In this document: piece by piece, positions 38,192 through 51,104 of the stretch
Numbering within the stretch: position 1 is the first letter of the stretch
How the letters are laid out: each line of letters opens with the position of its first letter
Assembly: GCF_003254395.2 (NCBI RefSeq)
Contig: NC_037647.1
Location: forward strand, 2,520,350-2,584,349
Direction: 5' to 3'
From: Apis mellifera
Lineage: Eukaryota; Arthropoda; Insecta; Hymenoptera; Apidae
Length of the DNA: 64,000 nucleotides
Program-made: the position numbers and the translations under genes
Notes under the pieces: generated by a model
What the model was told of the DNA's origin: nothing
Databases searched by the model: none
What the model saw: the letters and a program-made list of their open reading frames with translations, nothing else

Positions 38192-41100
38192 GTAAGCACA
38201 TATAGAGATGACATGGTATTCATTTTTCTTTTTTTTTATTTTCGTTTCTGAATCGTTAAAAATATTCCCAATTTTGAGACAGAAATTATTAGCTTTTTTT
38301 TTATGTCTTTCGAATCGACAAGTAGATTCTAAAATAATAAAGTTTTAATATTAGAAAGTCATTTTATTAAAAATTACGAATTTTCAAACGCAATCTAATA
38401 TTGGATCTAGATATTCTTCTGTTTGCGCAGCAAGAGATTAATAAAACAAAACAATTGGAATCACTAATTAAAACATAAATTATTTTGACTTATTTAAAAT
38501 ATAAAATATAGAAAAAGGAAAAATTTGTATTACTACAGTCTCAATTAGGATCCATTAGGTTATCTATTTTTTTATCACTTTTGCATTAACTATCGTCTCA
38601 TTTAATATGTAAGTCAGTAATATGCATTTTAAATATATTTTCTAATTCCATTCGTCGAATATAAATTGATACAGAAATCGAAAAAGCCGCCATTAGTGTT
38701 ATCTAAAGGAATTATCATGAAATTAGTAAGAAATATTTTTCAAAAAATTCATGTGCATGGGAATATATAAAAATGATATTCATTCATTTTCTTCTCCTCC
38801 TTTTTTTCTGTTTTTTTTTTCTTTTCTTTTCTTTTCTTTTCTTTTCTCTCATTCGTCGCATGTCTCATCAATGCAAGTCGACGAAGGCGACCGCATATCC
38901 TTCATCCCTTTGTTCCTGCACCCCTGCGAGTCGCATGAATGGGAATACGTCGAGCACAAAGCGAACCGTGAAGGAAATGGAAACGCGTGCTAATCTCTTC
39001 CTTCTTTCCGTTTGCTCGCTCAATGATTGTAATGCATCGCGTGTATCGTATTCGAGAGCACGGAGTTTTCTTCAGCTTCTCCAACCTTTCACATCTTTGC
39101 TTATTCTGCCCGATGATCGAGGCGATCGTACATGGATTTGCAATGGATTTCTTCTTTTAGACGGGATATTGGAAAGTGATAAGTCGAAATTAATCTAAAT
39201 TTTTAAAAATAAAAAGCGATAAAATTGATTACACATTTCTTTGTTGGTAAATTATTGGTAACTTTGGAAATGGATTTTGAAAGAATAGATTTGATCGAAA
39301 TATGAAAATTTTTTGTACATTTTATAAAGAGGCTTTACTTTATCGGATAAATATTATTATTTTGTCATTTGTTATCAATATTCTTCCATATCTCTCGATT
39401 AATTCTCAAAATATGTTCGCCATCATTTTTTTGCGAGGATCCATTATTCTGTTAACTGATGAATATTCTCTTGAAAAAAATATGGTTTGAATTGATGAAA
39501 TTAAGTGATGAGAACATCACTTCATTTTTCAAGTACGTATCACTCAGATAATGCTGCGGCAATAGAATAGAATAATAATCCATTACAGCCTCTAAATAAT
39601 AATCCTTTACGTCTTGTTCGAATAATAGGAATTTATATATAAGTGGTTTCAATCAATAGGAATTCCATCCCTTTATCGTACATATTCATACAAATTTTAT
39701 GCCAATCCTGATAGATAATAATTATGATTATACACCATTCCAGCGAATTTAATTAATAATCCAATAGAATCAAACAAAGGGAAACTAATTTCAAGATAAA
39801 AAAAAGACACAATTGGATCATATGGATCCAAACATGATATGAGAATTAGTTGGATAAATGAACCTCAAATAAATTCGCAATAGGATAAATTTGATTTCAA
39901 TGAAGCTCGGATAAACACAATTGTTCCATCAGCTCTAATACCGCTTCCTACAATCTTCATTATTATCGAACATTCGATGTTAAATATTAACGACCGATTG
40001 CGTAAGATCCGCTCGACGGCATCGCGTAGGAAATATCTACGATCCGCTTCGAACTTGTAGATCTTGTTAAGGTCAACGAGATAATGGCCGCGATGGAGAG
40101 AAGGAGAGAAAGGGTCATTGACCATCGGTACGAGGGCAAATGTCGAACCATCCTGCACCCCCCCCTGCATGCCACCATGCCCGATCATCATCCTCTTTTG
40201 TTTCTATGTCCGCAGGTGAGATGCATGAAGCTGGTGCAACATCCGAACGTGGTCAGACTTTACGAGGTGATAGATACGCAAACGAAGCTCTATCTGATCC
40301 TCGAGCTTGGCGATGGCGGCGACCTCTACGATTACATCATGCGCCATGACAGCGGCCTCAGCGAGGAGGTATATATCTCGAGATCGTTTCAACATTATTC
40401 CACTTAATGATCCTGTTTTATCGGAGAGAAAATGAAGTCATTCTGCAGGCATTGGCTTCGCGCAGAAGTTTTTCTCTCCCCCACCTTTTTTTTTTTTCCC
40501 TCTTTTTGCTATCTTGCTATTCTAGGTCAGTATTTCTTAATATTTTTCTATTTGCTCGCGACCCAATTGAAATCTTAACAAACAGTTTCTTAATCATAAA
40601 ATATATTGCATGCTTGACTAGTTTAAAATTAATTGTAATGTATCAAGTATGTACAAGTAGTTAGGTATTACTAAATAGTTGTCTTTGAAACATATATATA
40701 TATAATTATTAAAGATTATTATTCCTGAATTTATGGGTATTTATGTTCATTTATATATTTTTAATAGATTTTTCAAAAGCTTATATTATATTTAATTTCT
40801 TGGAGATAAGAATGTATTTAAGAAGAATATGAAACACTATAATTTTTTTGTCATTTATATTGAGATAATTGATTCAAATCATATTATATTATTTTTTCAA
40901 ATTTGATGTTATCGTATTATTAAATTAAAAGAAAAAAATCTATCTCGAAAACTTCAGAAATATACCAACTCACAGCCAAATCATCGTTTAAAAATATATT
41001 ACAGCGAAATTATGAACAGCTTCCAAAAGTACTTTTTTTTAAATGTAAATCGAGTAAGGTAAAATACTTTAAAACATCGAAATCTAAAATAATATTCGAA

Positions 41101-44100
41101 TCAGTCTAGATATCAAAAATTAAAGCACTATTTAAAGTAATAATTTTCTAATAATAAACATTATACATTATTCGAGATGTATCTTAGATCTCTTAATAGT
41201 TCTGCTCTGCCTATATCTCCAATTCTATTAATAACAATTATACCATTGATCAAATTCTACTTATCATACGCCGCATATGAATCACAGAACGAGCGTAATC
41301 ATCGTATGCTGAAGATGGAGCATTCCTTATTCATTACCGGAAACGCAGTGAATTAAGAATTCTTGTGGCGAGGCAATGATGTGTTCCATTTCGATTCATT
41401 TCGATTCCATTCAGTCTTATGGAAACTCGAGAATATCCTCGATTCGTTGTTTTTCGAACATGATCGATGGGGGAGGCATCAAGGCCGCAACCTTTGCTTT
41501 CTCGAGGTTTCCGCTCATATGCTTTTAATCGATCACAGGTGGCCAGAACGTACTTCCGGCAAATAGTCAGAGCCATATCGTATTGCCATCGATTGCATGT
41601 GGTGCACAGGGACCTGAAACCCGAGAACGTGGTGTTCTTCGAGAAACTCGGTACCGTGAAGCTCACCGATTTCGGATTTAGCAATAGATTCTGCCCTGGC
41701 CAGAAGCTCGAGACTTCCTGCGGTTCCCTTGCGTATTCGGCGCCGGAAATCCTACTTGGCGATAGTTACGACGCTCCTGCCGTTGGTGAGTAATATCGAT
41801 TTATTTCGAGCTATTTTTTTTTACTTGTGTCGGTGCTTTCGATAGTTTTAGAGATAAAAAATAAAGCAACGGAAAAATATATAAATATATTTAACTATGT
41901 TTTTCATATTTTTTTTTTTTTTTTTTTGCGTTATTGTAAATAAGGAAATGAAGCAGTCGGTGTTACTTAATTCGGTGTTACTTTCAAAGTTACACGACTT
42001 AAAAATTAATATTTCTTCTATGAAATAATTTTGAATAATAGTATCAATATAATGTAATTATTATTTATATGATTTACAATTTATAATTTTAATGGATTTT
42101 AAAGTTAAAAAAAAATAATGATTGTTAATCTGTATTATCTTTTATGAAAGACGTATTGGTATAATTATAAAGTGTTATTAGAAAGATAAGGAATGAGTAT
42201 AAAAGCATACTAATTTTATTGAATATGTAAAAAACATTCTGCATAATTGCAATATGCTAGACATAAAATATTTCTTTTTATTCTTAAGAAATGACAAATT
42301 TATTTTATGCATATCTAATATGCAAAATTTTTTTAATCTCAATTTAAAATAGAAGGAACCAGTACTGGCAATGTTTTATCAACTTTTTTACAATTTACAA
42401 TTTTACATAAATGTAAGTACAATCTTATAATAAGTTAATTGAATTCCCCCTATTTATTATTAATCTTGAACTTCAGCATATCAAAGTAGGCCGGCATTCT
42501 TTATCAAGAGGGATATTTGGAAGATCTTTTGACAAAGACTATTGTTACATTATTGTCATATCTTTATCATAATAACTTTCTTATTGAATTTGATGAGAAT
42601 CAAATCAATCAATTATTAAATACAAATTTGCTATTATCATCATCACTTTATTCCATTTTCTGAGATATATTTAATAAGATTAGATTTTCATTTTAGATAA
42701 CAAATAGGAGGAAATTTAACATATGAGAACACATTTGTAACGGATGATTAAATCAATATTTTAATATATAAAAAAAAAAAACTTATCAAAGTTAAACTCA
42801 TTCTTGATACATTAACAGTTAAAGTAATTAATCCATTTGTATCAACACGCCTTGTATTCATCGTTCCAATTCGCATTTTCAGATGTTTGGTCACTAGGCG
42901 TAATTTTGTACATGCTAGTGTGCGGTCAAGCGCCTTTCCAAGAGGCGAACGACAGCGAGACCTTGACTATGATCATGGACTGCAAGTACTCGATACCGCC
43001 ACACGTATCCGACGGCTGCAAGCGTTTGATCGCGAGGATGCTCGTTAGGGAGCCAGAGGGCAGAGCGACGCTCGAGGAAATAGCAGCTGATCCTTGGCTG
43101 GCCATTGGACCCGACTTAGATTCGATGGAAGCGCTGCCTTTGGTCTCGAGACAACAGGTGTCTGATGATCATCATAATCATATAATAACTAAGATGGTCA
43201 ACGGGAACATTGCCACCAAAGAAGAAATATTGGAGTAAGTATGTTAAATATTGAAGGAACTCATCTTATACGAGAATAGAAATCAAATTGATGATTGTAT
43301 TGTAAATTTGTAAATTTCTACTTTACTGAGAATCCTATATTCAGATTTTTAAGACTTATGGTAGAAATTAGATAAATAGAATTAATCTTTTTAATCGAGT
43401 ATTTTAATATTCAGTTTGTTAAAATTATTTCATAATTGTAGAGCTCTGGACAAGAACGAGTACAATCATATAACAGCAACGTATTTCTTGCTAGCGGAAA
43501 GAAAATTACGAGCTCATCGTCAGGAACAGGTGCAGAAGACACGTCCGGAAATCCTCGAAGTATCGCCTAGGTATATTTCGCACGCGCAAAACTCGTTCAT
43601 AAAGACGATCAAATATATATTAATCATTCTATACATTTAACTATCGGTTATTTTCAGCCGGCAAGATGACGTGGCCACTAATATGCGTACCGACCAAAAT
43701 TCATTGAGCACAGTTAACCAATCGCTGTTGAGTGTGCCACGGACACCGGGTGACGTGCCTCAGGTACGTATTCGATGATTTCTCTTCTAGCATACTATCG
43801 ACTGTACAACAAATACGTGCGTATACAAAAATGTGACAAAGGCAAATAAATTACGATTTATTACGCGAACATATTTTTTTAGAATAAAAAAAAAAAAAAG
43901 AAAGAAAACGCTTGTTCTCGTTACAGAATATTCGAACCCGGAAGTGCAGCATCGTCCAGGAGGAAGAAGACGAGGACGATGTGTCCTCGTGCTCGGGTCG
44001 CGACGAACGCGGCAGCAATTCCACATTGAACTCGTTCAATCGTCGTGGTTCCCGATCTGAGGGTAAATTGTCGCACATCCTTCAAGAGAGGCTAGCTCAA

Positions 44101-46023
44101 CTTCCGGAAAAACCGAATCACAAGCCTATATCGTCCCAGCGGAACTCGCAAAAGGACATTAACGTGATTCCAGTAATCACGGACGGAGAGGAGCGACTGA
44201 TGTCTAGTCCAAAGAGCGGGAACAGTGATTCCTCGTCGCCTGTCCAATCCCAGAAATCGGGGGTCAGACCTCAAGCGGGCAATCAGCTCGCGGACAAAGT
44301 ACCTGCAACAACGAAATTCGACTCGACGAATCAAGAGAACCTGAAAAATCGTTTCGACGATTCGTTGCCCGGCTGGTCGAGAAGAGGATCTTCGGAAAAC
44401 AGGCCGAAATCGGTATCAGACTGTTTAAAATCGATGGGACCTGTCCCAGCGAACAAATGGAGGATGGGAGGATCGCAACACCGGTCATCTGCCTCGTCGC
44501 TGGATTCTTCGTTGACGATGAGTCCGTCGAAACCGTCCGAAACTAGCACGACTACTACCACGACCACCATCCTAACGGAATCGTCCACAGTGTCGATCCC
44601 TCTGAGGCCATTGACAGGGCTCAACGATAATCTGTCGTTGACGCCTAAATACAAGACCATGCCATCACCAGGAAGCACTGGCTCCACGTCTACGCCATTA
44701 AATGAAATTCTAGAAGACGGGGATGCGTTGCCCCTATCCGGCAGCGAGAGCGGTGGTTCCAAGTGTCGGGTAGTCAGGAGGACGGGATACGAGCAGAGGA
44801 AGAGCAAGTTTCACAAGACGCGTACGACATCCTGCTCGAGTTCCGACGCTAGCGACGATGACAGTGAGAGTAGGAAGAAAAGGGCGCACAAATTGAGCAC
44901 GTCTGCGAGCAAGTCGATGTCTTCTCGTCGTGACAGTCACGACGATTCCAGCGATTCTCAAGATCCTGGAGGGAGCGGCGGTGGGGGTGGGGGTGGAGGC
45001 GAAGGTGGAGGAGGCGTAGGAAACGGGGAGCATACAACGGAAACGCCACCGAGTGAAACGAATCGCAAAGACAATGGAAACAACACCACTACAACAACGA
45101 CCACAACGACTGGAGGAAGGCATCGGTGCTCGGAAAATCAGGTTATATTCGGCAGAAGACATCGCGCGGGTAGAAGAAGAGCTGGTGAAACGCGACTGCG
45201 CGAGAGCCAATCTTTAAACCGCATCACGGAAGTCCAAGAAGCGGAAGGACCGTCGGCGTGTCATAATCACCACGTGTCACGCAACTCCGCTGTTCTAGGA
45301 GTTCAAAGCATGTCCTCCTCGTCGTCCTCGGTGTCGCAGAGCAGCACAGGCTCTCACGGAGTTCCCCAGCCCTTATCCCAAGCAGCAACGACAGTTCAAA
45401 AGGCCAAAGGTTTCGGAGCAAGGCTTCTGCAAAGTTGGTCCCTCAGCGCCGGCAAGTCCTCGTTAACTCAGCCGTCGAACAAACACACGAATTGCAGCCC
45501 CAACGGCAGATGTACCAAACAAGAGGCGCAACGGGATGCTTGCCAGAGGATCGAGATGTGCGACGAAAGGGAATTGAATGGTGGCTCGGTTAATCAGATA
45601 CCGTCCAACGACAAAGAAAATAGGAACGGGTCGATGAATAGGAACGATTGCAAGAACAGGAAAATCCGGTTGCTTAGTCGATATTTCGCTGTGCATAAGA
45701 AACTTTGTGTTCCATTGCCAGGATTGTTCGGCAAAGGCCGGTTGTACAAAGCTCGTTCTTGCGGTAGCATTGCTCGGGACCGCGTCAGTCCACCGTCGCC
45801 TAAATCAATGTTGTTTTGCGCCACGGCCGACGACAAATGGCGGGATCGTCGGCAGTGGTGCGACGTGAAGCATCAGCATCGTGGCAGCGATGGGGACATC
45901 AATCAGAACTTGGGTCTCTCGCATCTGGTTCAAGAGAGCGTGGTAGGTAAAGGTTGCAGCGCGTTGCCCGCGGTTTGCCACATCCACCTGGGCGATGCAT
46001 CCAAATGTTGTAGTCTCTGTTGA
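37997..46023 (+). CDS. SNRK: SNF-related serine/threonine-protein kinase (7 coding exons, 1092 aa)
   Basis: AMPK-related kinase of the SNRK family. Coding parts: 37997-38191, 40216-40368, 41539-41785, 42883-43234, 43442-43570, 43658-43763, 43927-46023; all GT-AG with matching phases. Kinase domain about 18-273: GRGHFA (25-30), VAVK lysine 47, HRDLKPEN (139-146), DFG (160-162), SAPE (183-186). Activation loop LETSCGSLAYSAPE carries T175, the position LKB1 phosphorylates in SNRK. A UBA-like segment follows at about 300-345, ending NHITATYFLLAER as in vertebrate SNRK. The long tail keeps two spots shared with human SNRK: a basic-Cys-acidic block near 398-407 (RKCSIVQEEEDEDD) and SCSSSDASDDDSESRKK near 697-713. 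Poly-Gly (about 745-760) and poly-Thr (about 781-790) tracts are lineage additions. The C-terminus is Cys-rich (KCCSLC). The start is the first ATG after the acceptor at 37987. Confidence 0.94.
38806..38847 (+). repeat. (TTTTC)n pyrimidine tract
   Basis: Pentanucleotide run in the first intron of the SNRK coding region, directly before a GC-richer block; it would serve well as a polypyrimidine tract if an exon follows. Confidence 0.85.
40216..40368 (+). CDS. SNRK: SNRK coding exon 2
   Basis: Residues 66-116, VRCMKLVQHPNVVRLYEVID onward to GLSEE; hinge region of the kinase. Acceptor tccgcag, donor gtatat, phase 0 at both ends. Confidence 0.93.
41539..41785 (+). CDS. SNRK: SNRK coding exon 3 (catalytic loop)
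   Basis: Residues 117-198 plus one base. Carries the catalytic loop, DFG and the LKB1-type threonine. Acceptor atcacag, donor gtgagt. Confidence 0.94.
42883..43234 (+). CDS. SNRK: SNRK coding exon 4 (C-lobe and start of UBA-like region)
   Basis: Residues 199-315. Begins with the DVWSLGVILYMLVCGQAPFQ segment and runs past the kinase end (DPWLAIGPD). Acceptor attttcag, donor gtaagt. Confidence 0.94.
43442..43570 (+). CDS. SNRK: SNRK coding exon 5
   Basis: Residues 316-358; EALDKNEYNHITATYFLLAE is the conserved helix after the UBA-like region. Acceptor attgtag, donor gtatat. Confidence 0.92.
   Translation, partial: SSGQERVQSYNSNVFLASGKKITSSSSGTGAEDTSGNPRSIA
43658..43763 (+). CDS. SNRK: SNRK coding exon 6
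   Basis: Residues 359-394, SRQDDVATNMRTDQNSLSTV onward to GDVPQ; flexible linker. Acceptor ttttcag, donor gtacgt. Confidence 0.88.
43927..46023 (+). CDS. SNRK: SNRK coding exon 7 (long tail and stop)
   Basis: Residues 395-1092 and the TGA. Acceptor gttacag. Ser/Thr/Gly-rich, likely disordered; contains the two tail motifs shared with vertebrate SNRK. Large minus-strand ORFs over this exon (for example at 44.33-45.21 kb) are antisense shadows. Confidence 0.93.
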   Translation, partial: NIRTRKCSIVQEEEDEDDVSSCSGRDERGSNSTLNSFNRRGSRSEGKLSHILQERLAQLPEKPNHKPISSQRNSQKDINVIPVITDGEERLMSSPKSGNSDSSSPVQSQKSGVRPQAGNQLADKVPATTKFDSTNQENLKNRFDDSLPGWSRRGSSENRPKSVSDCLKSMGPVPANKWRMGGSQHRSSASSLDSSLTMSPSKPSETSTTTTTTTILTESSTVSIPLRPLTGLNDNLSLTPKYKTMPSPGSTGSTSTPLNEILEDGDALPLSGSESGGSKCRVVRRTGYEQRKSKFHKTRTTSCSSSDASDDDSESRKKRAHKLSTSASKSMSSRRDSHDDSSDSQDPGGSGGGGGGGGEGGGGVGNGEHTTETPPSETNRKDNGNNTTTTTTTTTGGRHRCSENQVIFGRRHRAGRRRAGETRLRESQSLNRITEVQEAEGPSACHNHHVSRNSAVLGVQSMSSSSSSVSQSSTGSHGVPQPLSQAATTVQKAKGFGARLLQSWSLSAGKSSLTQPSNKHTNCSPNGRCTKQEAQRDACQRIEMCDERELNGGSVNQIPSNDKENRNGSMNRNDCKNRKIRLLSRYFAVHKKLCVPLPGLFGKGRLYKARSCGSIARDRVSPPSPKSMLFCATADDKWRDRRQWCDVKHQHRGSDGDINQNLGLSHLVQESVVGKGCSALPAVCHIHLGDASKCCSLC

Positions 46024-46702
46024 TGAATCTGCACGGCGAGTAGATTGATGCACAAACGACGACGGAGAAAGACACCGTGGGTCGCGTAATTTTGACCTGA
46101 AGTCGCTGGAATCATGGTCCATGCGACCGAGTAGACGGGAATCGTCACTGTCCCGTGACGAGTAATGATTGCTCGCGATCAGAGGAAATGGAGAGGAAGA
46201 AGGCGCGAAGAAGAAGACGCGAGGGAACGTAAGGAGACGTAAAGAGATACGATTATTACGAAGTGCAATCAATTTCATGATGGTCGTTTTGCGTGCAGAG
46301 AGGGAGAAGGAAGAAGATAGAGGGAAAAGGAGAGTGGATGGGAAGGAAGATACGCAAGAAGATGTGGTGTGACACGATTAAACGCAAGATAAAGAGGATC
46401 TTCTTGTATGCGATGCGCCGTGTTGATCGTGTAGTTAACAACCGCGGTCTCTCAGCCGATTACGCAGCACGCGTCACAATGGTCAATGTATTCAATCGAT
46501 CGTGTCATGTCCCCTCCAGTAGACCGATGCTGTGCCAGCAGTATCCCGATCCTATCCTTTTCAAACGCGACGCGCGTAATCGAAAGAGACTAGAAATAAT
46601 AAGGGTCATGTCGGAGAGGGAGAGAGCGTTATCGATCGATCTTTCGCTCTGCGGGAAGTGTATCTAGTCCGTGTGAACAAACCTATATTAAAAATTACAG
46701 AG

Positions 46703-46766
46703 TTTATTATTATTAATATTATTATTATTGATATTTTATTATTATTATTATTATGATTATTATTAT
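46703..46766. repeat. Imperfect (ATT)n
   Basis: AT-only trinucleotide run with interruptions, 680 bases after the SNRK stop. Confidence 0.85.
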
Positions 46767-47265
46767 CGACTATAATTATTAATATTGTCATTCTCTTAGT
46801 TATCGTAATGCAGACATCGACCAAATCGCACGCAGAGTCGCGAGGAAAAAAAAAAAAAAGATCATCCGACGTCCATGGACATTGGAATCTCGCAACTTCG
46901 AAGGTTCTTCCTCTTTGTTCCGCTTTATTTATCTGTCTGTCCCCCCTGTCCATTTATCCTTCTCTTTACTCCTGGTTCCTTCCATGGATTGCGATCTTGC
47001 TACTTTTTCCTACGTGTAACGTAGAATATATTCGTGGCTGTTGCACAATAGCCTGCTCCAAGAGTGAGCAAAACTCTGTGTTTCCTTCAACGAGGGAGAC
47101 TATACTTCTATATGTAACACGCTAATCGATTAGGCTTATGCGTATAGCGTATCGATCGAGGAACGTCTTCTGTGGTGCTATACGCGAAGATCTGACGCGA
47201 CGAAGAAGAAAAGACAACGGAGGAAAATGGAAGATATTGAATTTTTTTAAACTATCCTTTTTTTA

Positions 47266-47294
47266 TATTATAATTATTATTATTATCATTATTA

Positions 47295-47340
<46 letters not shown>

Positions 47341-47391
47341 TATTATTATTATTATTATTATTATTATCATTATTATTATTATTATTATTAC
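47266..47391. repeat. Long (ATT)n repeat, about 125 bp
   Basis: Roughly 42 units with a few ATC and ACT interruptions, downstream of SNRK. Confidence 0.95.
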
Positions 47392-48332
47392 GTCCTAGGG
47401 GATGAATACGATGATACGATACGAATGGAAATGATGGAAGATGTGCATAGGAAAGGAAGCATTGAAACTCTTCGAAAGAAAGTTTGAATGTGAAAAGTTC
47501 TGAACTTTCAGTTTTATAGAGTGCTCGAGTAACAGAAAGAGAAACAAAGTGACCTGAATAAGAGTAAAGTTGCTGCTATAACTTTTAAAGTAAGGTACAA
47601 GGTTTAAGGGAATATATAACTTTGCTGCCACAAGGGCATAAAAATCAAAAAGTTTTGCCCATCGATCATTGTTAGTTAAATCAATGAACAAGAGACTGCT
47701 ATGCTGTTTTTTTTTTTTTTTTTTTTGAAACTATAAATCATAGTTATAAATCAAAAGAAAAACTGTTCTTTAAGAAGATTCAACATTCTGATACCAAAGC
47801 GACAATATAAAGATCTTGGAAATTGTTTGAATTGAAAAAAAAAAAAAAAATGAAATCTCCTAGGACAAATTTTCGTAATTGAAAGATCTGCATATGCACG
47901 ATTTCTTCTCGTCGTCAAGTTCAAGAGACGATCCTCTTCATCCATCGAAGCTATTGGCAGCAAGTGTCAGCGCGCTTGCCGGCTGAGCGCGTACTTCATT
48001 CTTCATCCTCTTCATTCTGAACGTCATCGTCATCGTTGCCGAATGCACGCGTTCATTTTGTTGGAGAACGCAGGATGACTGTTGCTTCATGAGAAATATT
48101 TGCTGAAACAAATGTAACTGTAGAGTAGAATGTGTAACTGGGAATTTATCCATGACAAAATACGCTCCTTTTCTGCGTCGATCAATAAAGCTGCTGAAGA
48201 TTAGGTCAGATAGAGAACTTTGTGAAACTTCACGGAACTCTGTAAATTGTTTGCTTCGAATATAGAACGCGGGCCATTCGGCAGAATTCTCGTTGAATTT
48301 AAGCGATGTACGTGCACACGCTTTTTCACCTT

Positions 48333-48343
48333 TTATATATATG

Positions 48344-48401
<58 letters not shown>

Positions 48402-48402
48402 T
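48333..48402. repeat. (AT)n microsatellite
   Basis: About 70 bases of AT with GTAT and ACAT interruptions at the edges. Confidence 0.95.
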
Positions 48403-51045
48403 GTCGCCATGATGAGGTGGTGCATCGATTGAAGATCGAAATTGTGTATTTGTTTTAATAGCATAATAGAAAAAAGTTAATTATATTTAACCCCTTGTCT
48501 TTGAACATTAAGTAATACGTGGTAGCGATTGATAAATTTAAGATAAATTTAATAAAATTTATGTTGAATTTTTTATTTTCAATATTTCATCATAAATCAA
48601 TTATTTAAGTTACATATTATAAATAATATTTTTATATTATTTTCATGTTAACATTTACTAAGCACAAGGGGTTATAAAGAAATAAAATATATTGAATATT
48701 TCGTAAATTTGTATTTCTAGGACTTATTATATAAGCGATACATTTTTTAGAAAAGATATATTTCTTTCACGTTGGAGTTTAAGGATTTATTGGTACTGCT
48801 GATATAACAATTGAAGGATTTATAACAAATGCAATTCTTGTCAAATTTTAATTATGATTTGGTTTGATATTTTATTGTTATTTATAATTTGATTTCCTAA
48901 TAAAGAAAATTCAAATCTATTGAATGAAAAAAAAATAAAAATTGACAAGTGTCGTTTTTCTATAAGTCCTTCAATTTTTCTTAACTGATTAATGTTTTCT
49001 AAGAAAGAGTTACTAAGTAGTAATGCTGAATAACTATTTGCTCTAGTTGTGAATCACTGTCAGTATTTCTTACCGCGATATAGTGCGTTTGTGACACTCT
49101 AAAACATATCTATAACAATTTTTCAATATCTAGATAGATATCGTAGGAATCGATTTGTGCCATTTAGTCTCTCTCTCTTTTTCTAAATTCGCTGTATATG
49201 ATATATAACTATTGTTCGTGGACATAACACAATCTAATTCTAGATATTCGTATAAATTTAGAATTGAAATTTAATATCACAACAGGGACCACATCATCGC
49301 AGTCCAAAATTCGTCTCATTGCTTTCATAGATTAGTGGATAGAACGAAAAATTAGGATAGAAATAATATAGTTATTTTATACGTATAATGTTCCTTTCTT
49401 CTTAATGATCTTACTATACATTTTACCTTTTTACAATTTTCGAAAATATTCGAAAGAAAGTAAGTAATATTCATATTAGTTAGTATTGATGAAAATCCAA
49501 GAATGAAAATCTTTTCTAAAAAAGAATTGCTTATATCAAAGTCCTCGAATGCTAATTGTTATTTAGTTCTATATTCACGGAAGTTTAAGTTTTTATACGT
49601 TTAGTGAATACTATATTTTTATTGTCTATTATGTTATAACAGAATTTTAAAATGCCCCTTTCTATTATTCTCCATTCTTCTATATTTTTCTCCTATTCTA
49701 CACTTGCATTCATTAGTATCATATGTATAATTAATTTTAGATTAATGATTAATTAATAATGTTTTATGTTTGAATAAGTAATAATTTCAAGCATTAAGCA
49801 TTATTAATTAACGAATAAATTAGTATGTATTATAAATTTTTTCTTATAACATTTTAGTAACTTCTATTTTGTTTATATTATACACATATCATTACACTGA
49901 ATGTGTTAATCCAATACCAAGAAAATCAACGTTTCCCAATAATATTTAGATTTGCGTATTTTCAAAACAAAGCCGACAATCCCCGATCTTCGATTCTCGA
50001 ATAGCACCTCATTAATAATTCGACGTTTCATGTCCCTCCCGAGTAGGCCAAGAGCGTTTGTATGTACCTAAACTGTACATCAGGTGTACGAATCTATGCG
50101 TAAAACTGTATGTACCGAGCCAGATATTTTTTAGTAATACAATTTATTTATTGTACGTCATGTAAAGAAAGAAAGAGAGTATGAGCGAGCGAGAGAAAGA
50201 AAGAAAAAAAAAAAGGACGATCTTTTCCAATCGTCACTGCCGACGATCGTCAATCCCCTCCCCCTTTTTCGCTTTTTTCTCATTAATACAACTTCTCTCA
50301 CCCTCGTGTCGTCACTTCGAAAACAAGATCGTTTGCTTCCTCCACAAAGACTGAGCAAATCGTACAATAAATTTCCATAATCGCTTGAATGCCTTGTGTC
50401 GTACGATGACGATGACTCGACGAGACCAAAAGAAAGAAAGAAAAAGAAACAAACGAATCATATATAGTCGAATATGATGTCACGAATAAAATCACCCTTC
50501 TTCAATCACGTTTTATTCGAGTCGTGATAGTGCTATCGAATGTGCACCTTCTATAGATGAATTGTTAAGGGGAAAAAAAAAAAAAGAATAGTAATATTAA
50601 AAAGTAATAATAATAATTTACATTCAACGAATTTGTTCATCGTTTCGAGTCCCAACGAATCGCGACCAAGGTGTAAAACGGGCATTAAAACTATTTCCAT
50701 TCAATGGAGATTTAAGAAAAGAAGGTGAAGGGAAGAATAAAGAGGAAAAAGAGAGTGTGAGAGAGTTAAAAGGAAAAGAGAGCAGGGAAACCATGACGCG
50801 TGAATTTTGCTATTTAGCTGTAGAGCTATCCGGAACCAGAGTGACGTGCTTTGTTACCGGGCATTATGGGTCACGGTGATGAATTCAAGCTTGACCAATT
50901 ACATATACTTTACACACAGACACATACATACACAAATATACTTTCCCTTTGAAACAATCATAGAATTGTACGCCGTGTGTCCGTTCAGTTCGATCACTTT
51001 CTACGCGAATATTAGAGATACCTTTACAAATCCGCGAGAAAATAG

Positions 51046-51104
51046 AAAAAAAAAAAAAAAAAAAAAAAGAAAGAAAATAAAGAAATTAAAAAAAAAAAAA
51101 AAAA
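51046..51104 (+). repeat. A-rich homopolymer cluster
   Basis: Two long A runs separated by GAAAG/AAATTAAA words. Could be an internal A tract in the SNRK 3' UTR, which would prime oligo-dT cDNA falsely. Confidence 0.85.

Larger units (their letters stand above)
38192..42882 (+). other. SNRK introns 1-3 of the coding part
   Basis: Introns 38192-40215, 40369-41538 and 41786-42882. AT-rich. The first has a (TTTTC)n tract at about 38806-38847 followed by a 300-base GC-richer block (38.85-39.17 kb) that resembles an exon in composition but has no matching kinase sequence. Confidence 0.5.

Noticed and set aside
38850..39198. GC-richer ORFs after the TTTTC tract in a SNRK intron
   Set aside because: The flanking kinase exons already join in phase without a gap; the ORF proteins are unlike any SNRK segment.
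44331..45210. Two 158-codon minus ORFs
   Set aside because: They are shadows of SNRK exon 7; that exon shares tail motifs with vertebrate SNRK in the plus frame.
47138..47398. 86-codon ORF of poly-isoleucine
   Set aside because: Pure translation of the ATT repeat.
47751..48153. Minus-strand ORFs downstream of SNRK (MDEEDRLLNL and others)
   Set aside because: Short, end in poly-Phe from an A tract, no acceptor or start context; the region is more likely SNRK 3' UTR.
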